Assembly (NCBI GenBank): GCA_050084515.1
Contig: CM114273.1
Span: forward strand, 496,001-560,000
Length of the DNA stretch: 64,000 nt
Direction: 5' to 3'
Source: Blasia pusilla
Lineage: Eukaryota; Marchantiophyta; Marchantiopsida; Blasiales
Part shown: positions 34,534-45,070 of the stretch, in pieces
Numbering within the stretch: position 1 is the first letter of the stretch
Layout: each line of letters begins with the position of its first letter
Made by a program: the position numbers and the translations under genes
Notes under the pieces: generated by a model
The model's database searches: none
What the model was told of the DNA's origin: nothing
Seen by the model: the letters and a program-made list of their open reading frames with translations, nothing else

Positions 34534-36236
34534 CAAAGAGAGAATGAGAGAGTGAGAGAGCTTCATGGGGGAGCTCACTGGTCACTCGCTATTTTTGCAC
34601 GCTGGGGACCATGTTCCCCGTTCAGCGGCTCATGGGAGTGCTCATCGGAGCAAGGGCTTCTTTGATTGTTCTTTGCATTTGCCGATTTTTCGTGTGGAAG
34701 AGTAGCGCGCGGAAGCGTTGCCCAATTTCTGATAGGGATTGATCATGGGGCGGGTTGCCCCATGCGAGTGCTCTCGCAAGCACTATGTAGCTTTTTTATT
34801 TGTATTTTTATAGGTTTTACTTTTTTTTTGGGAGAAATTAGCGCGGAAGCGCTGCCAAATTTTATGTAGGAGAAAGAGACATTGGGCTTTACAAAAATCC
34901 CCTTAATTTTTTACTAGAATGTTTGATTTAAATATTTTTTAATACTATTGTAGATCGTGAAGCTATGCAGGCTGTGCAACAAACAATCTGCAATTTGGAG
35001 TTGCGAGCAAAAAGTTATGGTCAATCTTGCAAAACTACCATTGCTAGGTGACTTTTAGGGTTAAATTGTTCAAACCCTAAACTAGCCGCTACGCCGGCAG
35101 CGGCCGTCGCCGTTATAGTCATCGTCAATGGTAAACTGTCACCATCAATGGTCAACCGTCACCATCAACGGTCAACCATCACCATCAACGGTCCACCGTC
35201 CATTGTCCATCCTTTGGTTGCCATTGCCGCTGTTACGGAGTGGAGGGTCTTCCACGACGTTTGTTGATTCTCTGACTTGCGTCGCCACCACGTACTTTGT
35301 TTTGGCCGCCACCGTCATCGCAGTTTTATCATCAACTAGTGATGGCAGATGACCTCCAGTTATGGTGTTTGAGTTTTGATTTCATGATGCTTTGTTGTGA
35401 TTGGGAGCCACTCGACGACGATCGAGTACCGTGCCGTGCCGCCCGTAGCCGCAACGCGCCGCCGATTGATGTGCCTTGCCGCTCGTGGCTGCACCACACC
35501 ATCTTGATCACGGAGCCGATCCTTCACTAAGGAGCAGAGCATGTGAATTGCTGATTGAGGAGGATATGCCGCCAAGTGCCGCACCCCATTCCCGAGTGCC
35601 ATGTTGTTTGTAGCCGTTCCGTGCCGCCAATGCCGCACCGGACCGCTCGACTTGCACCGCACATCGAGGAGGTTGAGCAGCGTCAGTACGAGAGGAGTAC
35701 GACTTGATGATTGAGGAGTTGTCTTCACGACTGAGTTGGGGTTGAGATTTGGAGTTGCCGAGGAGCGACATCGACATTATTGTCAGGTTACCCATTATGG
35801 TCTCTTACCCTACACGTGTGAGGAATTTCCGGATATTGGGAAGTTATTTGGGATATTGGGTTTCGTGCTGATGCTAGGAGCATTGATGATGTATGGGTTT
35901 AGGGGACATAGACTTGTGTGGGATGTCTAGAGTTGAGGATGGTTTGTCGATGAGACGATAGATCGGTTGATTTGCCGCATCACGCTGCTTGTTGCCGCAC
36001 AACACACGTCTCAGTGAGAGAGTGTAGATTGAGTGCCGCATGTTTAGTTTAAGTGATTGAGGGATTACTCATGAGATTGAGAGTGATCGTGTGAGAGGGG
36101 TACGAGGGCCATCACGGCGTCCTTTCGGGATTTTGAGGGGCGAGTTAGTGGACCTGAGAGTAGCTCTGGAGGGTTTATCCGGAGTGATGCGAGGTTTCGA
36201 GGGTCTCCACGTGAGAGACCACCTCGATCTCCTTAT
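34534..36236 (+). other. Leader of copy C
   Basis: The leader is untranslated. It contains a GA-rich stretch, two near-copies of GGAAGCGTTGCCCAATTT (about 34,714 and 34,844), and from 35,610 the part shared with the copy B leader. The 1.1 kb before 35,610 has no counterpart in copy B. No clear primer-binding site is seen. Confidence 0.55.
35122..35204 (+). repeat. 20-bp tandem repeat in leader
   Basis: About four imperfect units of CCGTCACCATCAACGGTCAA lie in the leader of copy C. Confidence 0.85.
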
Positions 36237-37640
36237 GTGTCATCCTCAGACGAGGGGGAGCGTATAGAGGAGTGTGTTAGTGATCCAGCGTATACATTGA
36301 GTGGTCCTACCAGTTGGGCGTATGAGATGGGCGACCATGGTAAAGGGCCGCGTAGATTTTCGGGTGCTGTAGGCACTATAGAGCTACACGACTTCATTGC
36401 GGAGTTTAAGAGTTGGTGTGACTCACAATGGGCTAGGAACTCTAGAGAGTTCAACCCGTTTACAGCATGGAACGGTATGTTCCAGCATTTAGAGGGGGCG
36501 CCCATGGACGATTACCATGAGTTCTCCCACATATATGCCCAGGAGATTGAGGCATGGCGACTCTACTAGGACCCATATTGTGTGTCATGGACGGAGCCGT
36601 TCCCAGATGAGGAGGAGGAGGAGTCAGGAGAGGCTACTTCCTCTTCCACTAGTGATGGTTTAGGAGGGATCACTCGTACTGGAGCAGTTGCATCGTCTAG
36701 TCGGGTTTGTCCCAGGTTCAACCTCGTGGTTGAGTTCTTCACTGAGGTGAGAGCCAGCTACCAAGGGGTACGGACGGAGAAGTTACGGAGCATCCACGAC
36801 TTCCAGAGGCACCCAGGTGAGAGTTTGCGTGAGGCTTACACTCGCTTGCGCCGATTGATCAACCTCACTCGAGGGGTGACAGAGGCTAAGGCTATTGAGT
36901 CATGGTACACAATGCTGGACCGGACCCTACGGACACGGGTACGGGAGGGGGTGCTTCTTGTGAACACCTCCCCTACGTTGAGAGATGTTTTTAGGACCGC
37001 CGAGAACATTGAGCGCAATATGGCGGAGGAGAGCGTAGCCACCATGGATTCTGGGCGAGAGCAGTCACGATTGTCTGCACCACCTATGCAACAACGTGGA
37101 CTCTGAGATAGGTCGACAATGGCACCACGAGCTCAAGGAGGATACCAAGAGGCCATGCCACAGAGACCTGCGCCTTCATATGCGGCTCAGCAGCAACCGC
37201 CTAATATTACTTGTTGGTCATGTGGTGGAGCCCATCATCGACGACGATTGCACTCGCCGTGGTCACGGGACGTGTGCCTCAAAGATGGAGGAGGAGATGG
37301 TGCTGCACCAGGAGGTTATCAGTGTGACTATTGTCAGAGGTATGGTCATACATGCGCCAGGTGTTTCAGTTTACATCCTAAGTTACGTCCGGACCGAGGG
37401 CCAGAGAGGGCACCAGAGTGAGTAGCCGGTCCGGGTAGGCCTAGAGATCGTGCACCATGTGGTCCTGTTGGGGGACGAGGAGCTGGAGTTGCCCGACTGG
37501 GTGGTGGAGCTGCCCGTGGAGGAGGTAGAGTACCACCACCTAGACGCGCCGAGGGAGACGCCAAACGTGAGGCTGGGATGGCTGCTCAGATACAACAGCT
37601 ATAGGAGCAGATTGCCGCTATGGCATTGAGGTTACCAGAT
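36237..37640 (+). pseudogene. Gag with two zinc-knuckle-like motifs (copy C)
   Basis: This is the most intact gag in the window. One frame runs from 36,237 to about 37,600, interrupted only by TAG at 36,567, TGA at 37,104, TGA at 37,419 and a TAG near the end. The capsid part has FNPFTAWNGMFQHLEGAP, SIHDFQRHPGESLREAY and TLRDVFRTAENIERNM. A CWSCGGAHH segment near 37,210 and a perfect CX2CX4HX4C knuckle (CDYCQRYGHTCARC) at about 37,324-37,365 follow, then a Gly/Arg-rich region and AAQIQQL.EQIAAMAL. Confidence 0.88.
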
Positions 37641-39114
37641 GCCATATCCGTGACATCCACATCATATGGAGCAGCCAGAGATATGGAGGATCCTGGTTGG
37701 ATGTGCGGGGTTGCCTAGATGGAGGCTGCGCAGTTGTGACGCGTGGAGCAGCCGCAGAGTTGGATCCACAGCAAAGGGAAGCCAGAAAATAGACTAGGCT
37801 TCCTCAGTCTTTCACGTTGTCCGAAGCGATGAGGACCCCATTGATGGGTCCTCATCAAAGTTCCTGGAGAGCTGGTGATGTTGTTGGTGTGTAGGCACGG
37901 AGGGCGATGGGAGAAGCGAGTGCGATGACTCCTATTGTTGATGCTCAGGAGGGGCATGTTTCGAGCACGTTGTTGGGGGCGGCCACCGTTGTGTACCGCA
38001 CTCATTTATTTTTTTGCTTCCGATGTTATGACATTGGGGGGTACGCCCGCCGAGGGTTTCCGACTTTCCACTTCACTATGTGAGCGCGGAGTTGGAGTTC
38101 CTGCATCACGTTCAGAGGGGATTGCAGAGGAGATGATGGACCTACCCTTGGAGCGGATGCTCGGGCCGTCCACATCAGATTTATGGCAGGCTGCGGCTGC
38201 GGCTGCTAGGATGGCGGAGATGCCCGCTAGACCCGCGATAGAGCGTGCCATGGCTTCTCCTGGTGTTGTGTTGCTGGATAACCAAGGAGAGGTCTTCCAG
38301 TTGGTGAGTCCCGGAGGTAGAGCTTTTAGTCCGTAGCGTGTCTTGTTGGATTCAAGAGCGTAACCCCTGATGTTGGGGAAAGCGTCATTCAGAGGATTGG
38401 GCTTGACGAGAGCCGATGTGGAGCGTTGTCCATTCCGGATACAGACATCCTTTAGTTGGAGCAAGCACCACACACTATATTACCCGAGAGGAGGTCGTCT
38501 GTAGGTACCACTGCCAAGCTCGGATCCACTGTCACGTCTACGTTTGGAAGATGATATGGCGCAAAATTGCGCACATGATCCTTCCAAACCATACCATCCT
38601 GTCCCTCCAACATGAGGACTACGGTCAGTAATACCTCGCGCACACGTAGGATCGTACGCCCTGCAATGACATCTAGCGTCGTGGGTGCTGTCTGCTGTAA
38701 ATACACGTAATCTTCAGGATGAAACCTCCTAATCCCTGGACGATAACCTCCTCCACGAATGGTCGTGTACCTCAATGTATCTCTATGTTGAGCAATAGCT
38801 AAGTTCTCAAAGGCCATGGGCATAACTCTACAAAAAATCTCCGCCCTCTGAGAACACGCTTGTACCCACACATTTGGATCATCAAGATCTAACACCTCCG
38901 TCATGTCACGTCGAATAGTTACAAGTAAATCTGGCTCTCTCCCAAAGAGCAAAAAGTATGGTGAAAATGACCCCGCACCACGACATCCTACAGATGAGTC
39001 CGTGGTGCGAGCCAAGGCAATAGTGACTGATGTAGAGTCCTACAACGTCTTGGTTGGTGGAGGAGTGATTTACCCGATGGGTTTTTCCCTGGATTACTAG
39101 GAGGAGTCAGCGTC
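37641..39114 (+). pseudogene. Aspartic protease (copy C, split by inverted insert)
   Basis: The upstream domain ERAMASPGVVLLDNQGEVF lies near 38,240-38,305. The active site reads VLLDSRA (about 38,340-38,360), so the conserved Gly of Asp-Ser-Gly is Arg. The continuation (RADVERCPFRIQTS) runs to GAGGTCGTC at 38,500. An inverted integrase fragment then intervenes, and the protease resumes at about 38,974 through YNVLVGGGVIYPMGFSLDY to a TAG at 39,098. Confidence 0.82.
38501..38973 (-). pseudogene. Inverted integrase C-terminal fragment
   Basis: On the minus strand this encodes an uninterrupted stretch of the integrase C-terminal half, from SFSPYFLLFGREPDL through RFHPEDYVYLQQ and GQDGMVWKDHVRNFAP to DPSLAVVP just before where the PHD finger would begin. 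There are no stops, while copies A-C are shifted over the same region. It therefore comes from a more intact relative. It sits inside the protease of copy C. Confidence 0.88.
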
Positions 39115-39442
39115 CTACAGACCAGGATGGTAGTCAAGTGATGGGCGCCTTAGCTCATTTCCCGTTCGATTCATAGGTGCAGTGATCGAGCGACAGCCAG
39201 GAGAGGTGGCGACCTTAGCAGCATTTAGCAGTGCCATCATTTGGCCTAGTGATTTGATTGAGGAACATGTCCATGCAGAGGATACTCCCGTTCCTGACAT
39301 TTCTATGGAGAGTAGTGTTATGGTAGCCGCATCATTCCTTGGAGGAGAGGTGCCGCTATGGGGCTCGATTGAGGAGCTTCAAAGAGTGGCAGATGAGCAC
39401 ATGCAGACCGCGTGGAGCAAAGCGTTTTCACCGAAGCGTGAC
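39115..39442 (+). pseudogene. Linker domain, part 1 (copy C)
   Basis: This unrecognised domain lies between protease and methyltransferase. Legible words are VIERQPGEVATLAAFSSAI, WPSDLIEEHVHAEDTPVP and ELQRVADEHMQTAWSKAF. It is interrupted at 39,442 by a solo LTR and continues at 40,442. The same domain begins copy A and is displaced into gag in copy B. Confidence 0.75.
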
Positions 39443-40441
39443 TGTCGCGACCCTCATGACCAAACAAGTGCCAAGCGGAACATCGGAACATTAGCGGGCT
39501 CACGCTAAGATGGTTTGCGCGTTGGAGTAGTCTCAAAGAGGAGACAAGAGACGAGACGCGAGCGAGGCGTCGCATTTCAGATGTTGTGGTCGCGACCAAG
39601 AAACCTGGACCAAACGCGGAATGAGACTTGAAAGAAGTCGAGTCTAGGAAGTGGGTTGCCAAAGGAAAGATCCGGATTTGGAACGCCACTAGCGTTTGAG
39701 AGTTTCCGATTGTATTTATGGCCATAACTTTTAGCGCCAAGATGCGTTTGGATCAAATATGCGTGCGTTAAAAACTTATGGAAAGCCGGTCCAAACCCAC
39801 CAAAGATCTCTGCAAACGCATAAGCAACGGCTGAGAAACAACCCGGAAACGACTGTAAATGGAGTCGGGTTGAGGGCCACAATGAAGGGCCCGACCCTCC
39901 TTTTCCAAAGGGGGGTTATTGGAGAACCCCAGAAGTACTAGTAAGGGGGAAGGTCTCTGAGAGTGCTTGGAACCCAAACCCCACTTTGGGCGCCGCGGGG
40001 CGACTCAAGGGCATGGAACGGAACGCGAGTTTGGGGGTTGGGTTGGAAAACCTGCACCAAGTCCATTGAGGTGATTTTAGACATCCCTCTTGGATTTCAC
40101 TCCGCGACTCAATTATTTGGGTCTCGGTTTGGAACTCACACGAGGACCGTTGAATAGTTGGGATCGCTAGGCGCGCAGGTGCCGTTTCAGATCCCTGGAC
40201 TAACCAAGAAGTCTGTTCCAAGTCTTGAAGGACTTGCCATGTTTTGGAAACTAGGAACTAAGGAAGGTTGAGCTTGATGAGACGTCGAGTTGAGGACTCG
40301 GTGGGTTGGAACGCTGGTTGGCCCAGACCCGACTAACGAGAGTGTGTGTTTGGGTGCAGATCGACAATGAGTTTGTGACCTACTGAACGTACGCTTCCGC
40401 AACACTAAAGATTGACGTTCAAGGAGAGTAGGGGCGTGACA
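39443..40441 (+). mobile_element. Intact solo LTR of chromovirus family
   Basis: This 999-bp unit starts TGTCGCGACCC and ends GGGGCGTGACA, so the ends are TG...CA and imperfectly inverted. It is flanked by 5-bp target duplications GTGAC (39,438-39,442) and GTGAT (40,442-40,446, one mismatch). No internal region is present, as expected after LTR-LTR recombination. It is the same family as the three LTR copies of element E but far less decayed. It retains many CG sites. Confidence 0.92.
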
Positions 40442-41515
40442 GTGATGGGTCTGAGGAATCTGAGGTAGCAGGGAGTGCTACGCTGACACCCTTGGATACC
40501 ACACCCATTGTGTGGCGTATTGCGGAGGAGGATATTCAAATGTTAGATCTCTTCGGAGGGATTAGCATCGGGTTAGCTGCTGTTTTGCAAGCAAGAGTGT
40601 GAGTGCAACAGTACCTATATGTGGAGAGTGATGATGTTGCAAGACGCGTCTCACTACGACATGTGGTGCAATTATGCCTACATTTTCCCAACTTGTTGTC
40701 TGCGTCCGCGGTATAGGGGTACGAGAGTTCCCTACCAAGGGATATTTCGTTGCTGGGGGCGCAGGACTTGGAGCGGGTAGGGACCATTGATTTGGTCATT
40801 GCAGGTTGGCCATGTCAGGGTCAATCGAGTGCTGGACGAGGCATCGGGTTGGTTGACACTCGATCTAGGTTATTTTGGGAGATGCTGAGGGTCTTGAGAT
40901 ACTTGCAGGAGCATTAGTCCCGTTCTCCGGCTTACATTCTGGAGAATGTACCGATCTTGGGCGATTCAAGGTCACGGGTGGTGACGAGTGCACATCAAGT
41001 GCGTGCCTAGATCGGCCCAGCATTAGTTTTGGATTCGTCAAGTGTGGGTTCTCAAGCACATCGCCCGCGTCTATGGTGGACCAACATGGTATCATACGAG
41101 GTGTTGCGGAGGGCATATGCAAGAGTGGAGCGCCCCTCCCACTTATTAGTGGATTCCATTCTGGATCCGAGTCATTGATCACAGGTAGTGAGGCACGATG
41201 ATCGTCCGCCGTTGACTGTGGTCAACAAGGTCGGCCGGCCGCGGGCAGCCTTTCCCACGTTTGTGAGTTTTCCCGCTTCCTATGCATACAAGGAGGCCGA
41301 TCCTGGCTTGGTTTGGGATGACCAGGTTCAGAGGTTGGCGGAGCCCAACGCCGACGAGAGAGAGCAGGCGATGGGATTTCCCACAGGAATGACGGCACTA
41401 CCATCAATGTCAGAGGCATCAAGACGCCATGTCTTGGGTCAGGCGATGGACTTGAAGTGCTTGACATGGATCTTCAGCTTGGGAGTGGCTGAGCAATGTC
41501 GGATGAGATCGCGAT
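40442..41515 (+). pseudogene. Linker end and DNMT3-like C5 DNA methyltransferase (copy C)
   Basis: This is the methyltransferase domain with all main motifs. MLDLFGGISIGL (motif I) is at about 40,538-40,575. The catalytic Pro-Cys-Gln is CCA TGT CAG at 40,810-40,818, in GWPCQGQSSAG. ENV is at 40,942-40,950. A motif VIII-like AHRPRLWWTN is near 41,055-41,085. The C-terminal part (ADEREQAMGFP, SRRHVLGQAMDL) is open from 41,188 to 41,517. Stops at about 40,601, 40,713, 40,918 and 41,008 break the N-terminal half. The order matches DNMT3-type enzymes, which set de novo DNA methylation. Confidence 0.88.
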
Positions 41516-41826
41516 AGATCATAGCGGTTGCGTTGGTGAGCCCCATGCCTACTGAGACAGTGGAGGCAAAAGCTGGGGGCGAGACCCGAGGAGATCAACA
41601 CAATAGGGGAGATCGGGAGAGACACCCTTGGACTTCTTGGGATGTTTTGCAAGTACGCCATGAGATGATAGCCACAGCATCGAGCGTGGTTCTGGGCACT
41701 GCACGTGGAGGAGATCAGAGTTTGTAGTTGGTTGCAGGAGAGCGGCCAAGTGTCGGTGTTCGAGACGGGGTTGCACCATAGCAACCATCGATACCCGCGC
41801 CGGAGAGTCCTACCGTAGTCACGATG
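41516..41826 (+). other. Methyltransferase-RT spacer (copy C)
   Basis: This conserved polyprotein spacer carries RHPWTSWDVLQVRHEM. No known domain is seen. Confidence 0.5.
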
Positions 41827-42760
41827 GAGACTTGGGAGCCAGATATGGGCCCTAAGTTGACAAGAGAAGAGCGGCGCCGGATACATCAGTTCCTCAGGAG
41901 TTATAGGAGCTGCTTTGCGTTTAGCATGGAGGATTTGGGTATGCTGAAGGGACCAGGGATCCGCATTTAGTTGTTAAGTGATACGCCAATCTTCCCACAA
42001 CCCTACAGGTACAGTGATATGGAAAGGGCTCTGATTCAGGGTAGGAGCCACAACTTGGTTGGAGCAGGACTAGTGGAGATGTTGCATGGGGAGTATGCAT
42101 CTGCCATTATCATGCCTGCCAAGAAGGATGTGCATGGCAACTGGACGATAGGCGGATGTGTGGGGATTACCGGCCTATCAATCAGCAGACAAAGTCTGAT
42201 AGATATGCCATCCCCACTCCTCAGGAGATCTTTGATGCGATTGGTCACGCAAAGGTCTTTAGTTCATTGGATTTGCGAGCCGGATACCATCAACTGCCTA
42301 TCAGATTGGAGGACAGGCAAAAGACGGCATTTTGGGGCATCGATCCTCACGGGAAGGATTGTTTGTACCAATGGCGGTTCTTACCACTTGGGTCAAAGAA
42401 TGCCCCGGCTGAGTTTCAGAGGGTCATGGATAGGATCTTGGCAGGTCTGTATTTTGCTAGGTGTTATATCGATGACATCGTAGTCTTTAGTGCCACGGTT
42501 GAAGAGCATGAGCGACATCTAGAGGAGGTGTTTTGACGATTACAGTTACATGGGCTGAAGCTACATCCAGGCAAGTGTAAGTTCTTCTACGATTAGATTG
42601 AGTACTTGGGTCATACGATATACCTAGGTGGCCTTGGTGTTCAGCAAAAGAAGGAAGAGGCTATTTCACGCATTCCACCCCCTATAGATATGAGCCGTGT
42701 TCGTGCATTTATGGGATTGGCTAAATCCCTTGACGTACCGGCGGTACGTCAAGGGATTTA
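41827..42760 (+). pseudogene. Reverse transcriptase (copy C)
   Basis: This gypsy RT has FSSLDLRAGYHQLPIRLED, KTAFWGIDPHGKD and the YIDD box at 42,465-42,476. Codon text is open from 42,156 to 42,536, then TGA. It escaped the A/B homogenisation: IQGRSHNLVGAGLVEML is intact here where A and B share a stop. A 41-bp perfect palindrome at 42,721 replaces the RT segment ANFYRR. Confidence 0.92.
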
Positions 42761-42761
42761 G
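42721..42761. repeat. Perfect 41-bp palindrome
   Basis: CTAAATCCCTTGACGTACCG is followed by one G and its exact reverse complement. The right half is the ordinary element sequence. The left half replaces CAAACTTCTACC-type sequence found in copies A and B. Confidence 0.97.
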
Positions 42762-43340
42762 TTCGATTGCGAAGCCACTGACCAAGGTGGATCATGAGTG
42801 GCAGTAGGGGGATGAGCAGGAGCGAGCATTTTAGTTGCTTAAGGACAGATTGACGTCCGTGCTCATCTTGAGGAGACCGATCAGGGGGCGTCCTTTCTTG
42901 TTGCACACAGATTGGAGCATGTTGGGGCTTGGAGCGGTGCTCACCCAACATGATGATGAGGGTAGAGTTTGTGGTGGCTTACGCTAGCCGTTCAAACAAC
43001 ATTGCAAAGGCGAAGTACAACTCGTATGAGGGTGAGTGCTTGGCTGCGGTGTGGGTTGTCGCACATTTCAGGTGTCACTTATTCGGCAACCCCTTTACCA
43101 TCATCCCTGATCATCAACCACTTAAGTGGTTGATGGAGTTCGACAAGCTCATAGGGAAGCTTGCGAGATGGGCTCTGCTGCTGCAGGAGTACGATTTTCA
43201 GGTGGTACATAGACCTGGGACGCTCAACCAGGATGCAGATGGGCTGAGTCGTAACCCATGCCCGAGTCACCGAGATACGACTAGAGCTCGATGGCATGGA
43301 AAGAGTGATGAGGAGTCAGTGCCAGGATGGCACGCGTGAG
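42761..43340 (+). pseudogene. RNase H (copy C)
   Basis: The RNase H domain carries LHTDWSMLGLGAVLTQ-type text near 42,900-42,950, then YNSYEGECLAAVWVVAHF, HQPLKWLMEFDKL and a tail with NQDADGLSRNPCPSHRDTT. The frame is open from 42,929 to 43,339, ending in TGA. Confidence 0.9.
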
Positions 43341-44735
43341 CCTATTTAGGCTTGTTGGCCATGGAGAGCCAGAGTGTGGAGACTTTTATAGCGAGGTCTG
43401 ATGGAGAGTCCTTAGATCCCGAGGCGAGTGAGGAGACGACAAGAGGCCGAGATATTCACGATGATGGAGTAGTCTTGGAGTATCTGCGTAATGGCAGCGT
43501 TGCAAACACAGTGGGTGATAGAGAGCGGGATCGGGTCCTACAGCGGGCCAGACGGTTCCGCTGGGAGGGGATACATGTATTACGAGTGTGGGAGGATGGT
43601 AGAGTGCGTGTAGTGCCTCATCCTTCGCAGAGAGCACGTTTGGTGCGTCATGCCCATGAGGATTTGGGTCATTTTGGAATGAAGTGGATATATAGCTTGC
43701 TCCAGATTTAGTATTGGTGGCGAGGCATGCAGACTGACGTTCAGCAGTTTGTTGCCAGATGCATGGTGTGTGATCGAGTCCGAGCATCGTTCAATGCTGA
43801 GACTCCACAGTTGCATCCACTTCCCATCATGGGTTTAGGTTATAGATGGAGTTTGGATTTTGCACGACCTTTGCCTTTGAGGGAGGCTATAGTCGTTATG
43901 TATTGGTGATGGTCGAGCACTTCTCGAAGTGGATAGAGTTGGTTTCATTGCCTGACAAAGCGAGTGAGGGAGTAGCGTATGCCTTCCTAGATCGAGTGCT
44001 GAGTCATTACGGCGCACCAGCTGAGGTGTTGATGCATGCAGTCAGAGTTCGCAGGAGTTTCAGGCCTTGTGTGATCAGGCACTAATCGACCACCGTACTA
44101 CTTCGCAAGATCATCCTGAAGCGGATGGACTAGCGGAGCAGGTTGTGCAGACGGTGAAGAGAGGAAAACGCAAGTATGGCTTGCAGAGAGGTCACCTAGG
44201 AGATTGGGTCCTTCGGTTGCCGTGGTTGGCGATGGGATACAAATTCAGCAGGCGCGCATCCTTAGCGTCTTTCTCATCGTACTTGTTGCTTTATGGCCGT
44301 GAGGCAGATTTACCTGCGGCCATTCATCGAGATACTGGTGAGGCGTTGAACCTTGATGACCATGATGTATGGATGCGAGCATGTTCTGAGAGGGCTGCGT
44401 TGTTTCGGAGAGTGATGCCCATCGCGTTTGAGGACTTGGCGATTGCGCAACATCGGGATACGTTGAGGTATGCGACTATTCGGGGAGATGGTTATCGACC
44501 TACTATCCGGAGATTTCATCAGGGAGACTATGTCTACTCGTAGCAGACGGCACCCACGACGTTGGATGTGACTGCAGGGCGCACCATCTTGAGAGTGCGT
44601 GCGGTTTTGCCATCCGATGTTCTCTTATTGGAGGGACGCGATGGTATGATTTGGAAGGACCATGTGCGTAACTGTGCGCCATGTCATATTCCGAATATTG
44701 ATGGTACAGTTGATCTGAGCTTAGCAATAGTTCAT
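43341..44735 (+). pseudogene. Integrase (copy C)
   Basis: The zinc region (RHAHEDLGHFG near 43,650, CMVCDR near 43,765) is intact. The core has WSLDFARPLP and YVLVMVEHFSKWIEL (first Asp), but a small deletion near 44,030 destroys the second Asp motif. ADGLAEQVV holds the Glu. The frame is open from 44,067 to 44,888 apart from one TAG at 44,541, and runs through RFHQGDYVY, GRDGMIWKDHVRNCAP and on into the PHD finger, showing that the finger is part of the integrase end of the polyprotein. Confidence 0.9.
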
Positions 44736-44888
44736 GGAGGCTTGCGGTGTATGTTGTGTAGTTCCGCCCGTGGTGCAGCCACTATGCTAGTCTGTGATGG
44801 GTGTTCGAGAGGATGGCATATGGCATGTTTGACGCCACCTCTCACTAGGGTTCCTCAAGGACGATGGATGTGTCCCAACTGTACATAG
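44736..44888 (+). pseudogene. PHD zinc finger, all ligands intact (copy C)
   Basis: This is a complete C4HC3 pattern: CMLC (first Cys at 44,748), LVCDGC, WHMAC, and WMCPNC just before the TAG at 44,886. The text CDGCSRGWHMACLTPPL is classic for PHD fingers that read the H3 tail. It occupies the place where chromoviruses carry a chromodomain. Function here is inferred by analogy. Confidence 0.88.
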
Positions 44889-45059
44889 AGTAGGTAGTTC
44901 TACATTCTGACTTGTGTCTGTGACATGGATGACAAGAAGGCGACTAACGATGGGGCCACATGAGCACCCGATCTTCTTGCTCTTAACGTCCGAGAGATGT
45001 ATGTCATGGTAGGTAGGGATAGATGGCTATCTGGAGTTAGAGGGACCTAACCACCAACT
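44889..45059 (+). other. 3' untranslated region of copy C
   Basis: This matches 11,746-11,927 of copy B closely, including GATGGGGCCACATGAGCA. It holds no reading frame and ends at the polypurine tract. Confidence 0.65.
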
Positions 45060-45066
45060 AGGGGGG
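45060..45066 (+). promoter_or_regulatory. Polypurine tract (copy C)
   Basis: AGGGGGG lies four bases before the first X unit (TGGAG at 45,071), as in copy B. Confidence 0.65.
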
Positions 45067-45070
45067 CGAT

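Noticed and set aside
35122-35204. Short regular repeats resembling a CRISPR array
   Set aside because: The units are contiguous with no unique spacers, in plant transposon DNA.
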